NCBI RefSeq assembly: GCF_030693625.1 | Contig: NZ_JAUYAF010000035.1 | Location: 1-64,000 of the forward strand | DNA: 64,000 bases | Reading direction: 5' to 3' | From: Phenylobacterium sp. | GTDB taxonomy: Bacteria > Pseudomonadota > Alphaproteobacteria > Caulobacterales > Caulobacteraceae | Shown: piece by piece, positions 53,263 to 62,143 of the stretch | Position numbering within the stretch: position 1 is the stretch's first letter | How the letters are laid out: each line of letters starts with the position of its first letter | Program-made: the position numbers and the translations under genes | Notes under the pieces: generated by a model | Database searches by the model: none | The model's input: only the letters and a program-made list of their open reading frames with translations | Told to the model about the DNA's origin: nothing

Positions 53263-53374
53263 CCAGGTTGCGGGCGCTCAGCCTATCGCCACCACGTTCG
53301 TGAGACTCAACCTAGGTGAACGCTCAGTAAGGCGGCGAGCTACTACGTGGGTCTAAGTTCGAGTTGATGCCGAA

Positions 53375-53399
53375 GAGCTGACCTTGCCAAGGTCAGCTC
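53375..53399. terminator. 25-bp perfect hairpin downstream of the RTX protease gene
   Basis: GAGCTGACCTTG and CAAGGTCAGCTC pair exactly around one C, 108 bases after the protease stop. There is no T-run, so it may only be a 3'-end stabiliser or a bidirectional stop signal. Confidence 0.45.
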
Positions 53400-53506
53400 C
53401 CGGCAGGGGTCCATAGTGGCTAAACATTTCTGAACCAGGTCCATGAACCTGTCGATGCGTGGATTGCTGCACAGGTTCGTGGACCGACGCACGCATTGCG
53501 CTTCGA

Positions 53507-55123
53507 CTATGCCGCCATGATCCATCCTGCAGGGAGGCTTGAGGCCGTGACGCCGACCAAGATCATGCGATCCCCGGCTCCTAGATCCACCACGGTGTCA
53601 GCACCCACTTGGATGATCGTGTAGGTGCCGGAGTCGACCACCACGCGGTCGCCCTCGGTGAAGAGGAAGTCCGTCACACGATCGAGACCTGCGCCGCTGA
53701 AGGTGTGGAAGGTATCAGCGCCAGATCCGCCCGTGATCGTGTCATCGCCGCGATCACCCCAGAGCAGGTCCGCCCCCCCACCGCCGTGGACCACGTCATT
53801 GGCCTGGCCACCTCGGACCCAGTCGTCGCCGTCGCCCCCGAAACAACTGTCCTCACCAAGGTTTCCGTAAACGATGTCCCCGCCGGCATCTCCGTAGAGG
53901 AGGTCCCCATCCTTGCCGCCGACCACCCAGTCGTTTCCGTCACTACCGTGCGCGGTGTCATTGCCCATGTTGCCGTTGATGTCGTCAAATCCAGAGCCGC
54001 CGGCAATCTGATCGTTGCCCTCGTCGCCGCGCAGGTAGTTTGCGCCGCCACCCCCCGAGATTGAATCGTCTCCTGCTCCACCAAATATCTGATTGGCCAG
54101 GTCGTTGCCGTTCATTGTGTCTCGACCCGCGCCTCCAAGCGCATTCTCAATGTCCGCTCCGACCGCGATCGACACGTTCGCCACCAGTCCGCCGACATCC
54201 GAAAAGGCGCCCTGGCGCAGGTCTATGAGCTGGTTTTGGTTGTAACCCGAGACATCAAGAAGGTCGGTTCCGCCCGCATCCCAAATGGAGAAAACGACGC
54301 GATCGGTTGCTGAGCCGATCGAATACCAGACCCGATCTGCGTTCGAGTGGAAGCCGTAAACCGTGTCGCCAAGGCGGGTGGACATATTGGCCCCGTAGAG
54401 ACGCTGCGCGGCGCCTATATCATCGAGCTGCGGGGCCATTGGATTGGTGGGCCAGAACGCACCACCCGTCTGGTCCTCCCCCCAATAGGTCATCACCGTA
54501 TACTGCTTGCTGTCCTCAAAGTATTCCGCTGCACCGGAATAGGTGAGACCATCTCCATTATAATCACCGGGGTGCGCGAGACCGATCGCGTGACCGATCT
54601 CATGAATCATGTTTCTTGGTCCAAAGACGAAATTCTGAGGTGACGTGTTGGCGGTGTTTCCGCCGTTTATCCACACATCGCCCGCGGAGGACGAGGCCGC
54701 GCGGCTTCCCGGATAGAACGCTTGGCCGTCTGGCCCGGAACCGTAGTTTCCGAACAGCATCGTCGCATCGTCAGAATAGGCCGATGGACCAGACGTTCCT
54801 GCTCCAACACGGACAAAGGTGATGTTGGCGACGTCCGACCACGCTTGGAGCAGCAGATCCGTAAGCTGGATCTGGGCTGCGTTGAACTGGCCAAATGGAC
54901 CAGTGTTGCTCGGCATGGGGTCCGCAGCGGTTGCACGAAAAGCGTATGTGACGCTCGCCGCCTGCCCCAGACCGGGGGACCAGGATAGATTGATGCGAGT
55001 GAGCTGCTGCGCTGCCTCCGCAACGGTCAGCGAGTCCTTGCCATTGGGGGCCACCCCACCGCGCTCAAGCGCATCGAATCCAGAAGAACTCGCAAGCACC
55101 TGACCAACAGCAAGTTCAGCCAT
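53507..55123 (-). CDS. serralysin-like secreted metalloprotease with RTX repeats
   Basis: The 538-residue protein has an M10 zinc protease domain with HEIGHAIGLAHPGDYNGDG (His174, Glu175, His178, His184) and a Met-turn at VMTYWGE (Met211), then about ten GGxGxDxxx calcium-binding nonapeptides (residues ~330-480, such as IFGGAGDDSISGGGGANYLR) and a C-terminal M10_C-like end. Such proteases leave the cell through a type I system that reads the C-terminus; no such transporter is in this window. There is no N-terminal signal peptide, as expected. Confidence 0.93.
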   Translation of the reverse strand: MAELAVGQVLASSSGFDALERGGVAPNGKDSLTVAEAAQQLTRINLSWSPGLGQAASVTYAFRATAADPMPSNTGPFGQFNAAQIQLTDLLLQAWSDVANITFVRVGAGTSGPSAYSDDATMLFGNYGSGPDGQAFYPGSRAASSSAGDVWINGGNTANTSPQNFVFGPRNMIHEIGHAIGLAHPGDYNGDGLTYSGAAEYFEDSKQYTVMTYWGEDQTGGAFWPTNPMAPQLDDIGAAQRLYGANMSTRLGDTVYGFHSNADRVWYSIGSATDRVVFSIWDAGGTDLLDVSGYNQNQLIDLRQGAFSDVGGLVANVSIAVGADIENALGGAGRDTMNGNDLANQIFGGAGDDSISGGGGANYLRGDEGNDQIAGGSGFDDINGNMGNDTAHGSDGNDWVVGGKDGDLLYGDAGGDIVYGNLGEDSCFGGDGDDWVRGGQANDVVHGGGGADLLWGDRGDDTITGGSGADTFHTFSGAGLDRVTDFLFTEGDRVVVDSGTYTIIQVGADTVVDLGAGDRMILVGVTASSLPAGWIMAA

Positions 55124-55429
55124 CAGACTGCTCCCCGTATTTGGCGAAGTTAGTTCAAAATTCGGTAAGCAAGGACGCTCTTCAACGAATTTTGCGGAAC
55201 TGAGCAGATCGCTTAGACCACATCAACATCGCCTTGTCGCCTGAGGACAGTCGCTCCCCGATCTTCTCCAGGGAACCTTGGTGCGCGCCGCAGTTGCCCA
55301 TCCCGGGAAGGCTGCGTCCGCGCCCGGCGCCGTCTATGGGCCACCCTGGCCGCAACTCGCGGTGGCGGTCTCACGGTCGCACCAGAAGATTCCGAAATGC
55401 GAGGTCAGCGTCTATCGAGCGCCCCTGCT
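55124..55429. other. intergenic region upstream of the protease gene
   Basis: No gene seen. The stretch to about 55200 is AT-richer than its surroundings and should hold the protease promoter. Confidence 0.3.
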
Positions 55430-55633
55430 CTAGCGCCTCGATCCCGCCCAACCATTGCCCGGGAAATCATACGAAGCGACGACCTTTCGCTTCTTGTCCA
55501 GGATGCGGGCCGAGGTGGCTCCGAAAGGCTGAGCCATGACAAGCGCGTGCTGTTTGGCGGCTTCCAGCCCCAAGTCCGTCTTCTTCAATTGGCAGAGTTG
55601 CTCACCCTTGTAGAACTCGACCCAGTAGATCAT
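55430..55633 (-). CDS. small hypothetical protein
   Basis: From ATG 55633 the 67-residue product reads MIYWVEFYKGEQLCQLKKTD, LGLEAAKQHALVMAQPFGAT and ARILDKKRKVVASYDFPGN. This looks like a small conserved alphaproteobacterial protein; function unknown. The longer frame to 55795 overlaps the SRAP gene start and is Pro/Gly-rich, so it is unlikely to be translated. Confidence 0.55.
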   Translation of the reverse strand: MIYWVEFYKGEQLCQLKKTDLGLEAAKQHALVMAQPFGATSARILDKKRKVVASYDFPGNGWAGSRR

Positions 55634-55787
55634 GCCCAATAATATCGAGGGCGATTGCTGGAGCCAAGCCTGCTTGCGAGCGTCGAGATGACCCGATGGA
55701 CGCCCTCCCAGGCCCCTCGCGCCGGGTGGACTTCGAGACCCTCCCAGCTCGCCGCCTCGACCAGGAGGCACAGGGCGATTTGGCCCG

Positions 55788-56297
55788 ATGTCCAACGAAT
55801 ATCAGCTCCGGGTCCGCCGCGGCGACTTTGACTGGCAGTTCTCGGAACTGAACGTGCCGATCCGTTGGGCCGACGCCGAACCCAACCGCCCTCTCGACAG
55901 GCCGTTCAAGCCCACCAACAGGGCAACCATAATCCGCGCCATCGATCCGTCAGATCCGATGGCCGGGGTCGAGGGCCTGGAGGCCCGCTGGTGGATGGCG
56001 CATTTCTTCCACAAGGGGCCGGTCTCGGCCTGGAAGGCGATGTGCACCAACGCGCGCCTGGAGACCGTCGACACGACGGCCGTGTTCCGCGAGCCCTATA
56101 AGCGCGGGCGCGCGCTCATGTCGTTCTCCCAGCTTCATCGAATACGACGAGCCCCCAGGCTGGAAGAAGGGCGAGCCGAAGCGCCGCTAGCAAGTCAGTT
56201 GGACGCCGAAGGACGTGCATGATCGTGTCTAGTACTTCGCCGGCCTCTGGGACACTGCACATCGGGCTGGCTTTAGCGCTAACGATGATCGCTAAGG
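55788..56297 (+). pseudogene. SRAP (YedK/HMCES-like) peptidase gene, broken
   Basis: The start MSNEYQLRVRRGDFDWQFSE, then PLDRPFKPTNRATIIRAIDP, EARWWMAHFFHKGPVSAWKA and NARLETVDTTAVFREPYKRG match SRAP proteins, which covalently protect abasic sites through Cys2. Here residue 2 is Ser. After GRALMSF the frame shifts; the true continuation FIEYDEPPGWKKGEPKRR follows in another frame, then TAG where a Trp is expected, then YFAGLWDTAH. A lost active-site Cys, a frameshift and a stop make this a pseudogene. Confidence 0.8.
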
Positions 56298-56332
56298 CGT
56301 CTAGGTCGTTGTTTGCGGAGAATGTGGGAATT

Positions 56333-56414
56333 AATCCCCGCAAAAGATGCGGCGATTAAGATTGAAGCTTGCGGTGAATATCAGTTATAATCTCCGCAAA
56401 AGACGCGGTGATTA
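56333..56414. repeat. two 26-bp direct repeats overlapping the Fic gene promoter
   Basis: 56333-56358 and 56389-56414 share AATC-CCGCAAAAGA-GCGG-GATTA with three differences, 56 bases apart. The second copy reaches the start codon. They look like paired operator sites. Confidence 0.7.
56362..56391 (+). promoter_or_regulatory. sigma-70-like promoter of the Fic gene
   Basis: TTGAAG (56362-56367) and TATAAT (56386-56391) are separated by 18 bases. Transcription would begin ~15 bases before the ATG at 56414, inside the second repeat, with no room for a ribosome site. Confidence 0.6.
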
Positions 56415-57526
56415 TGGCGACCTATATCCACGAACGAACTGACTGGCCAAACCTGACTTGGCGCAACGACGCGCTTGAAGAGCAGCTTGGCGCCGTTCGT
56501 CACCGCCAAGGCCGGCTAATCGGCAGAATGGAATCCTTAGGGCTAAGCCTGCGCCAAGAAGCCCATTTAAGGGCGCTAACCGAAGAGGTCACGAAGTCCA
56601 GTGAGATTGAAGGCGAGCATCTGGATCAAAAGCAGGTTCGCTCTTCGATCGCTCGCAAACTCGGAATGGATATCGCCGGGCTGACGCCGAGCGATCGAAA
56701 CGTCGATGGCGTTGTCGAGATGCTCGTTGATGCGACGACCAACTTCGACAAATCGCTCACGAAGAAACGTCTCTTCACCTGGCACTCAGCGCTGTTTCCA
56801 ACCGGCCGCAGCGGTCTCGAGAAAATCATCGTCGGCAAATGGCGCAATGACACAACAGGGCCGATGCAGGTTGTCTCAGGCGCGCGCAGTCAGCGCATTC
56901 ATTTCGAAGCGCCGGCCGCGGAACGTCTCGACGACGAGATGGCCGCCTTCCTGAAATGGGTCGACGCAAAGCCTGACACGGATGCCGTCATCAAGGCCGG
57001 CATCGCCCATCTATGGTTCGTCACTATTCACCCGTTCCAAGATGGTAACGGCCGGATCGCGCGCGCCATCGCCGACATGTGCCTCGCGCGCTCGGAAAAC
57101 AGCGGGCAGCGTTTCTACAGCATGTCCTCGCAGATCCGCGCGGACTCGAAGGCCTACTATGAAATCCTTGAAGCGACGCAGCGCGGCGACTGCGACGTCA
57201 CCGGTTGGCTGACGTGGTTTCTGGAATGCCTGAACCGCGCGTTCGATCGAGCTGAAGGGATCCTGGGCGACGTTCTCGACAAGGCGGCTTTCTGGGAGGA
57301 GTTCGGGGACATCAAGATCAACGACCGCCAGCGCATCGTACTCAACCGGCTGCTCGACGGCTTCGAAGGCAAGCTCACCAGCTCAAAATATGCGACGCTC
57401 GCCAAGACATCGCCCGACACGGCGCTGCGCGACATCGAGGCGCTTATCAAGGAAGGCATGCTCTTCAAACAGCCAGGCGGCGGGCGCAGCACGAGCTATG
57501 CGATCGTCGAAATCGCTTGCAGATAA
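56414..57526 (+). CDS. Fic-family protein, class II with built-in inhibitory helix
   Basis: I start at ATG 56414 (MATYIHERTDWPNLTWRNDA); an in-frame GTG lies 6 bases before. The ~370-residue protein has a DUF4172-like N-terminus, the inhibitory motif SSEIEGE (residues 62-68), the active site HPFQDGNGRIARAI (His206) and a C-terminal winged helix (YATLAKTSPDTALRDIEALI, LFKQPGGGRSTSYAIV). It AMPylates target proteins; the inhibitory helix keeps it off. Codon use and the AT-rich upstream region differ from neighbours, suggesting transfer. Confidence 0.92.
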   Translation: MATYIHERTDWPNLTWRNDALEEQLGAVRHRQGRLIGRMESLGLSLRQEAHLRALTEEVTKSSEIEGEHLDQKQVRSSIARKLGMDIAGLTPSDRNVDGVVEMLVDATTNFDKSLTKKRLFTWHSALFPTGRSGLEKIIVGKWRNDTTGPMQVVSGARSQRIHFEAPAAERLDDEMAAFLKWVDAKPDTDAVIKAGIAHLWFVTIHPFQDGNGRIARAIADMCLARSENSGQRFYSMSSQIRADSKAYYEILEATQRGDCDVTGWLTWFLECLNRAFDRAEGILGDVLDKAAFWEEFGDIKINDRQRIVLNRLLDGFEGKLTSSKYATLAKTSPDTALRDIEALIKEGMLFKQPGGGRSTSYAIVEIACR

Positions 57527-57687
57527 AATCAGCTCTCCAGGCGGCTATCACCCCGAGGCGCATTCCCCACGTACCAGGCGGCCTCCCAAACGCATCGGTT
57601 CACCTGCCACCTCATCGCCCGCCCTCAAGCGGCAGCGTTATCTTCGGAATTTCTGCAACAGACACTGCCCAGGCGGGTTAGGGCTGG

Positions 57688-59013
57688 ATGCCAGCAGTTG
57701 AACCCAGCCTCTACATCCTTGCCTTGACAGGACTGGGTCTGCTGATCGCGCTTGTCGCGTGGCTGCCCCTGGCGTTGAAGCGCCTGCCCCTGTCGCTGCC
57801 GATCATTTGCATCGCCTTGGGCGCTGGCCTGTTCAGCCTGCCGCAGGTCGGCCTGCGCCCCCTGCCCTTCAGCTATCCGGAGATCACCGAGCGGTTCACC
57901 GAATTCGTGGTGATCATCGCCCTGATGGGGGCGGGCCTGAAGATTGATCGTGTCTTCCACGTCCGCCGCTGGGCCGTGACCTGGCGGCTCCTGGCCATCA
58001 CCATGCCGCTCTCCATCGCCGCGATCGCCCTGCTAGGCGTTTGGGCCGGCCTGCCCTGGCTGGTCGCCCTGCTGCTTGGTGCAAGTCTCGCCCCCACCGA
58101 CCCCGTGCTGGCAGCCGACGTCCAGGTGGGACCGCCCAAGACAGGTGAGGAGGACGAGGTTCGGTTCGGCCTGACGTCAGAAGCGGGCCTCAATGACGGC
58201 CTGGCCTTCCCCTTCGTCCACCTGGCCATCGTGCTGGCGCTTTCCAGCCAGACCGGAGAGCCCTGGCTGGTCGACTGGCTGAGCTACAACCTCGCCTGGA
58301 AGCTCGCCGCCGGGGTGCTGGGCGGTTGGGTCATCGGCAGGCTGTTCGGTTGGCTGACCTTCCGCATCCCGTCGGAGAGCAAGCTCGCCCGCACCGGCGA
58401 CGGCCTGATCGCCATCGCCGCGACCTTCGTGTCCTACGGCGCAACGGAGATGCTGCACGGCTATGGGTTCCTGGCGGTGTTCGTGACCGCCCTGACCTTG
58501 CGCCACTCCCACCGCCAGCACGAATTCCACCGGGAAATGCACGACGTCACCGAACAGGTTGAGCGCCTGGCGATGATGGTGCTGCTGCTGCTGTTTGGCG
58601 GCGCGCTGGTGAGCGGACTGCTCAGGCCCCTGACCCTGGTCGATGTGGGGCTCGCCATCGCGGTGCTGCTCGTGGTCCGGCCGGCCGCCGGCCTGATCGG
58701 CATGATCGGCCTGAAGGCTGATCGGGGCGAAAAGCTCACCCTGGCCTTCTTCGGCATCCGTGGGGTCGGCTCGATCTACTATGTGGCCTACGCGCTCAAC
58801 CACGCCGCCTTCCCGGACGCCGAGCGGCTGTGGGCCATCGTGGGCCTGATCATCCTGTTGTCGATCCTGATCCACGGCCTGACCGTCACGCCCATCATGC
58901 GCAAGCTCGACCGCAGCCAAGGCCGCGACCCGGACGCGCCCGAGCGCCCTGATGAGGAGCCCCCACCCGTCCTGGCCGATGCGCCCCCTGAAGGCCAGAC
59001 CCGCGAAGCCTGA
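57688..59013 (+). CDS. CPA1-type Na+(K+)/H+ antiporter
   Basis: The 441-residue protein has about 12 membrane spans with the CPA1 marks: ITERFTEFVVIIALMGAGLK, LLLGASLAPTDPVLAADVQV (ion-site Thr-Asp), FGLTSEAGLNDGLAFPFVHL (Glu-Ala-Gly-Leu-Asn-Asp) and FFGIRGVGSIYYVAYALNHA. The hydrophilic C-terminus is short and Pro-rich. It exchanges monovalent cations for protons across the inner membrane. Confidence 0.92.
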   Translation: MPAVEPSLYILALTGLGLLIALVAWLPLALKRLPLSLPIICIALGAGLFSLPQVGLRPLPFSYPEITERFTEFVVIIALMGAGLKIDRVFHVRRWAVTWRLLAITMPLSIAAIALLGVWAGLPWLVALLLGASLAPTDPVLAADVQVGPPKTGEEDEVRFGLTSEAGLNDGLAFPFVHLAIVLALSSQTGEPWLVDWLSYNLAWKLAAGVLGGWVIGRLFGWLTFRIPSESKLARTGDGLIAIAATFVSYGATEMLHGYGFLAVFVTALTLRHSHRQHEFHREMHDVTEQVERLAMMVLLLLFGGALVSGLLRPLTLVDVGLAIAVLLVVRPAAGLIGMIGLKADRGEKLTLAFFGIRGVGSIYYVAYALNHAAFPDAERLWAIVGLIILLSILIHGLTVTPIMRKLDRSQGRDPDAPERPDEEPPPVLADAPPEGQTREA

Positions 59014-59088
59014 CGCCGGCGTAACAGGTTCTGGCGCACGGCCAAGCTCCTGGCTATCGTGGCCCGGTATCTGTTGGGGGACAGAGTG

Positions 59089-60540
59089 ATGGGAAATGCA
59101 GGCGAACGCCTGTCGGGGCGCCGAGGGTTGTTCGTCCTGGGTCTGGCCGCCTTCAGCATCGTGGCGACATCGGCCGACGCCGCCGCCAAGCGCCGGCGTC
59201 CCGCCGCCAAGCCTGCCCCCGCGCCGGCGGCGCCCATCGATCCCCACGCCACTGAGCGCGCGCAGATCGCCGGATGGCGTGACCGCCTGTTGTCCTCGAC
59301 CTTCGCTCCGGAGCGCACCCTGGCCATCCTCGCTGACGGGACCATGCCGAGGTTCGGTCAGAAGGCCTGCGACAAGGAGGCGGCCCCCGCCACCGTGGCG
59401 CTGGAGATCAAGCCCAAGGCCGGGAAAGGCCGCCCCGGCGAAGACCATCGGATGATCGGCTACCGGGGCGACAGCGGCGCCTGGTGCATGGCCGCCGGCG
59501 TCGGGGTCATAACCTTCGCCGATGGGTCGCGCTGGCTGGGCCAGGTGTCGACGGTGGGCGACGGCGGCGGCGGCCGCAACTTCCTGCCGCGCCCCGACGG
59601 GCTGGGGGAGCTGATCGCCCAGGATGGCGCCCGAACGCCCCAGAAGGTGGCCGCCCGCGCGGACATCCTGTGGGGCTTTGATGTGCGCGAAGCCCTGCCT
59701 CCGCCCCCGCCGGGAGCCATACCCATCTCGCTGGCAGCCACGCCTCCGGCCTCGACAGCCATCGCCAAACCCCCGGCGAAGCCCGTCGAGAAGACTCCGG
59801 CCAAGCCCGTCGTGAAGCTCACGGCCAAGGCCCCGCCCGCTCCGGCTCCAGTTCCGGCTCCGACTCCGCCCGCCGCCGCGAAGTCGCCCATGGGTCTGCT
59901 GGCGGGCCTTGCGGCCGCAAAGTCCGCCGCGCCGCCTGCGGCGGGCCAGGACAAGCCGGCGATGGCCGGCATGTTTGGCCTGGTGGGGGGTGCGCCCTCG
60001 CGCGCCGCCGCGCCAAGTCCAGTCACCCCGGTGAAGCTGACGGCCGCCCCGCCTCCGGTCAGGGTTTCGCCGTCCCCGGCGGCCGCCAAGGCCGGCCCGG
60101 CGCAGGCGCGCCAGGCCTTTGACGTCGTCGACGGGACCACCGGCCTCTACATGTCCCCTTTCACCTCAGACGGCGTCACCTCGGCCTGGATCACCAAGTC
60201 CATGCAGGTGAAGGCCGCGGGGCAGATCGGCTCGATGGCCGGCAACTATCTTGGTCAGAAGGCGATGGAGCAGGTGCCCTTCGTCGGCGGTTTCCTGGGC
60301 AAGAAGGCGGGCGCGGCGGTCGGCCGCCAGGTGGCGCTCAGCGCCATCGGCGGCGAGGCGTTCCTGCGCTCATCGACCGACCTCTCCTTCAACAGCGCCG
60401 AGGCCCTGGTGGGCTGGACCCTGGCCAACCACGGGTCGCGCGAAGACATCGGTCAGGTCATGCAGGCGGTGATCGCCATCTATCCGGATGTCCAGACACC
60501 CTATCTGGTGGCGGCCCAGCAGATGAAGAAGAAGCCCTGA
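59089..60540 (+). CDS. exported Pro/Ala-rich hypothetical protein
   Basis: I start at ATG 59089 (MGNAGERLSGRRGLFVLGLA), with GGGGAC before it. The ~483-residue product has a signal peptide, a folded N-terminal part (EDHRMIGYRGDSGAWCMAAG, FADGSRWLGQVSTVGDGGGG), a long Pro/Ala/Lys linker (residues ~215-345) and a C-terminal domain with small-residue helices (QIGSMAGNYLGQKAMEQVPF, GGFLGKKAGAAVGRQVALSA) ending VAAQQMKKKP. Likely in the periplasm or envelope. Family not recognised. Confidence 0.75.
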   Translation: MGNAGERLSGRRGLFVLGLAAFSIVATSADAAAKRRRPAAKPAPAPAAPIDPHATERAQIAGWRDRLLSSTFAPERTLAILADGTMPRFGQKACDKEAAPATVALEIKPKAGKGRPGEDHRMIGYRGDSGAWCMAAGVGVITFADGSRWLGQVSTVGDGGGGRNFLPRPDGLGELIAQDGARTPQKVAARADILWGFDVREALPPPPPGAIPISLAATPPASTAIAKPPAKPVEKTPAKPVVKLTAKAPPAPAPVPAPTPPAAAKSPMGLLAGLAAAKSAAPPAAGQDKPAMAGMFGLVGGAPSRAAAPSPVTPVKLTAAPPPVRVSPSPAAAKAGPAQARQAFDVVDGTTGLYMSPFTSDGVTSAWITKSMQVKAAGQIGSMAGNYLGQKAMEQVPFVGGFLGKKAGAAVGRQVALSAIGGEAFLRSSTDLSFNSAEALVGWTLANHGSREDIGQVMQAVIAIYPDVQTPYLVAAQQMKKKP

Positions 60541-60554
60541 GACCGTGCCGTGGG

Positions 60555-60914
60555 CTAAGCTCGAGCTTCGGCCTCGGACCTGGCGCCGGCGACAGCAGCG
60601 AGGGCGCAGAGGGTCAGGATCGCGAACAGAACAAGGCCAAACAGTACCTGTCCGGCCGGGTGCAGCCAGTAGAGCAAAGTCATGAAGATCGTGGTCATCA
60701 CGTTCGTCGCCAGGGCGAGACCCCGGCCAAGTCCAGTTGGCTCTCGCACGGCCAGCAGGTTGAGCAGGCCTATGGCGAACAGTCCTAATCCTGTTCCCGC
60801 GAACCAGAGCGCAGGGACAGTCAGGTCTGCATAGAGACGAGTTGTCATATAGATGTGACCAACAGCAAGCAGAAGCGCCGCCCAGGTTCCAATCCAATGC
60901 ATCCGCGCGAACAT
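60555..60914 (-). CDS. four-span membrane protein, unknown
   Basis: The 119-residue product has four hydrophobic segments (GTWAALLLAVGHIYMTTRLY, LWFAGTGLGLFAIGLLNLLA, GLALATNVMTTIFMTLLYWL, GQVLFGLVLFAILTLCALAA). No family is recognised. It converges with the preceding gene and is divergent from the GFA gene. Confidence 0.7.
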   Translation of the reverse strand: MFARMHWIGTWAALLLAVGHIYMTTRLYADLTVPALWFAGTGLGLFAIGLLNLLAVREPTGLGRGLALATNVMTTIFMTLLYWLHPAGQVLFGLVLFAILTLCALAAVAGARSEAEARA

Positions 60915-61050
60915 GGCGTCATCCCTCTACCTTAGCCACCCACTGCGCCGCGTCCGACTGACTGGCCGCAGCAAGGGATTGTCTTGGACACGACTTGCGC
61001 AACGGCGCAATGACGGCGTGTTCCGCGCCGCCTGAAATTGAAAGACGCAA

Positions 61051-61554
61051 ATGGCTCCCAATCCCACCAAAGACACCCGTCTCGCCTGTGAATGCGGCGC
61101 CGTGGAGTTCAGGGTGTCTGGGTCGCCGATTCTCGGGGCCGCGTGTCATTGCGGAGATTGCACCGCGGCGGCTGCGCAGTTTGAAGCCCTTGGGGGAGCC
61201 CAGTCCCTGCGCGACAGCGAAGGCGGCACGCCGTGCATCCTGTTTCGCAAGGATCAGGTCACCTGCCTGAAGGGCCACGACCATCTGCGCGACCATCGGC
61301 TTGACCCCCAATCGCTGACGCGGAGGGTCGTCGCCACCTGCTGTGAAAGCCCGATGTTCCTGGACTACGAGAAGGGGCACTGGTTCTCGGTGTACCGCGC
61401 CCGGCTGGGGCCGGACGCCCCGCAGCTTCAGATGCGCATACAGACCGGCAAGATGTCACGGCCCGCGGGACCCTTGCCGAGCTACACGGGCTATCCGCCC
61501 AGATTCGTGCTCAAGCTGATGGCCGCCCGTCTCGCCATGATGATGGGCCGGTGA
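61051..61554 (+). CDS. GFA-like zinc-binding protein
   Basis: The 167-residue protein has paired Cys motifs of the GFA fold: TRLACECGAVEFRVSGSP, AACHCGDCTAAAAQF and VATCCESPMFLDY. GFA proteins bind zinc, and some act on S-hydroxymethyl-glutathione; this member, with a longer basic C-terminus, may be of the DUF6151 type. Substrate unknown. The Rrf2 gene follows 19 bases later. Confidence 0.75.
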   Translation: MAPNPTKDTRLACECGAVEFRVSGSPILGAACHCGDCTAAAAQFEALGGAQSLRDSEGGTPCILFRKDQVTCLKGHDHLRDHRLDPQSLTRRVVATCCESPMFLDYEKGHWFSVYRARLGPDAPQLQMRIQTGKMSRPAGPLPSYTGYPPRFVLKLMAARLAMMMGR

Positions 61555-61573
61555 ACGCGAGCGCCCTTCGTCC

Positions 61574-62032
61574 ATGCGACTGACCGTCTATACCGACTTC
61601 TCGCTGCGGGTGCTGATGTACGTGGCCCTGCATCGCGACCGCCTACCCACCATCGCCGAGATCGCCGCCAGCTACGGCATCTCCAGGAACCACCTCATGA
61701 AGGTGGTCTATGAGCTCGGCCTGGCCGGCTACATCGAGACGGTGCGGGGCAAGAACGGCGGCCTGCGCCTGGCCCGCGAGCCCGAGGCGATCATCCTGGG
61801 GGAGGTGGTGCGCCGCACCGAGCCCGACATGGCCCTGGTCCCCTGCTTCGATCCCGTCAATGGCGCCTGCGTCATCACCCCGGCCTGCAAGCTCCGCCGC
61901 GCCCTGCACGAGGCGCGCGCCGCCTTCCTCCAGGTCCTGGATGGCTACAGCCTGGCCGACCTGGTGGAGAACCAGGGCGCCCTGCAGGCCCTGTTGGCCC
62001 GGGGCCCGCCCGCCGAGATCTCCGACCCCTAG
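61574..62032 (+). CDS. Rrf2-family regulator, NsrR-like with Fe-S ligands
   Basis: The 152-residue protein has the Rrf2 winged helix (MRLTVYTDFSLRVLMYVALH, IAEIAASYGISRNHLMKVVY, IETVRGKNGGLRLAREPEAI) and three Cys in CFDPVNGACVITPACKL, the NsrR pattern for an NO-sensing Fe-S cluster. It likely represses NO-detoxification genes until the cluster is damaged. The truncated haemoglobin and Nfu genes nearby fit such a regulon. Confidence 0.88.
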   Translation: MRLTVYTDFSLRVLMYVALHRDRLPTIAEIAASYGISRNHLMKVVYELGLAGYIETVRGKNGGLRLAREPEAIILGEVVRRTEPDMALVPCFDPVNGACVITPACKLRRALHEARAAFLQVLDGYSLADLVENQGALQALLARGPPAEISDP

Positions 62033-62079
62033 AGCATGTGAGGCGCAAGGCGCCGGTTCGCCGCCCGGACATGCTCTAG
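62029..62079. repeat. inverted repeat at the end of the Rrf2 gene
   Basis: CTAGAGCATGT (62029-62039) and ACATGCTCTAG (62069-62079) are exact 11-base arms around a GC-rich loop that contains a smaller GGCGC stem. It overlaps the stop codon. It looks like a dispersed intergenic palindrome. Confidence 0.6.
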
Positions 62080-62090
62080 ATTCAAGAAGT

Positions 62091-62143
62091 TAGACCCCTT
62101 TTTGTCCGATCAGGTTGATTCAACCTGATCCGGAAAGGGTCTA
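62091..62143. repeat. nested palindrome, REP-like, between convergent genes
   Basis: GATCAGGTTGA and TCAACCTGATC (62108-62130, one-base centre) are nested within TAGACCC...GGGTCTA outer arms. It ends at the Nfu stop codon. The form is like the repeated intergenic palindromes of Caulobacterales; it may act as a terminator for both genes. Confidence 0.6.
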
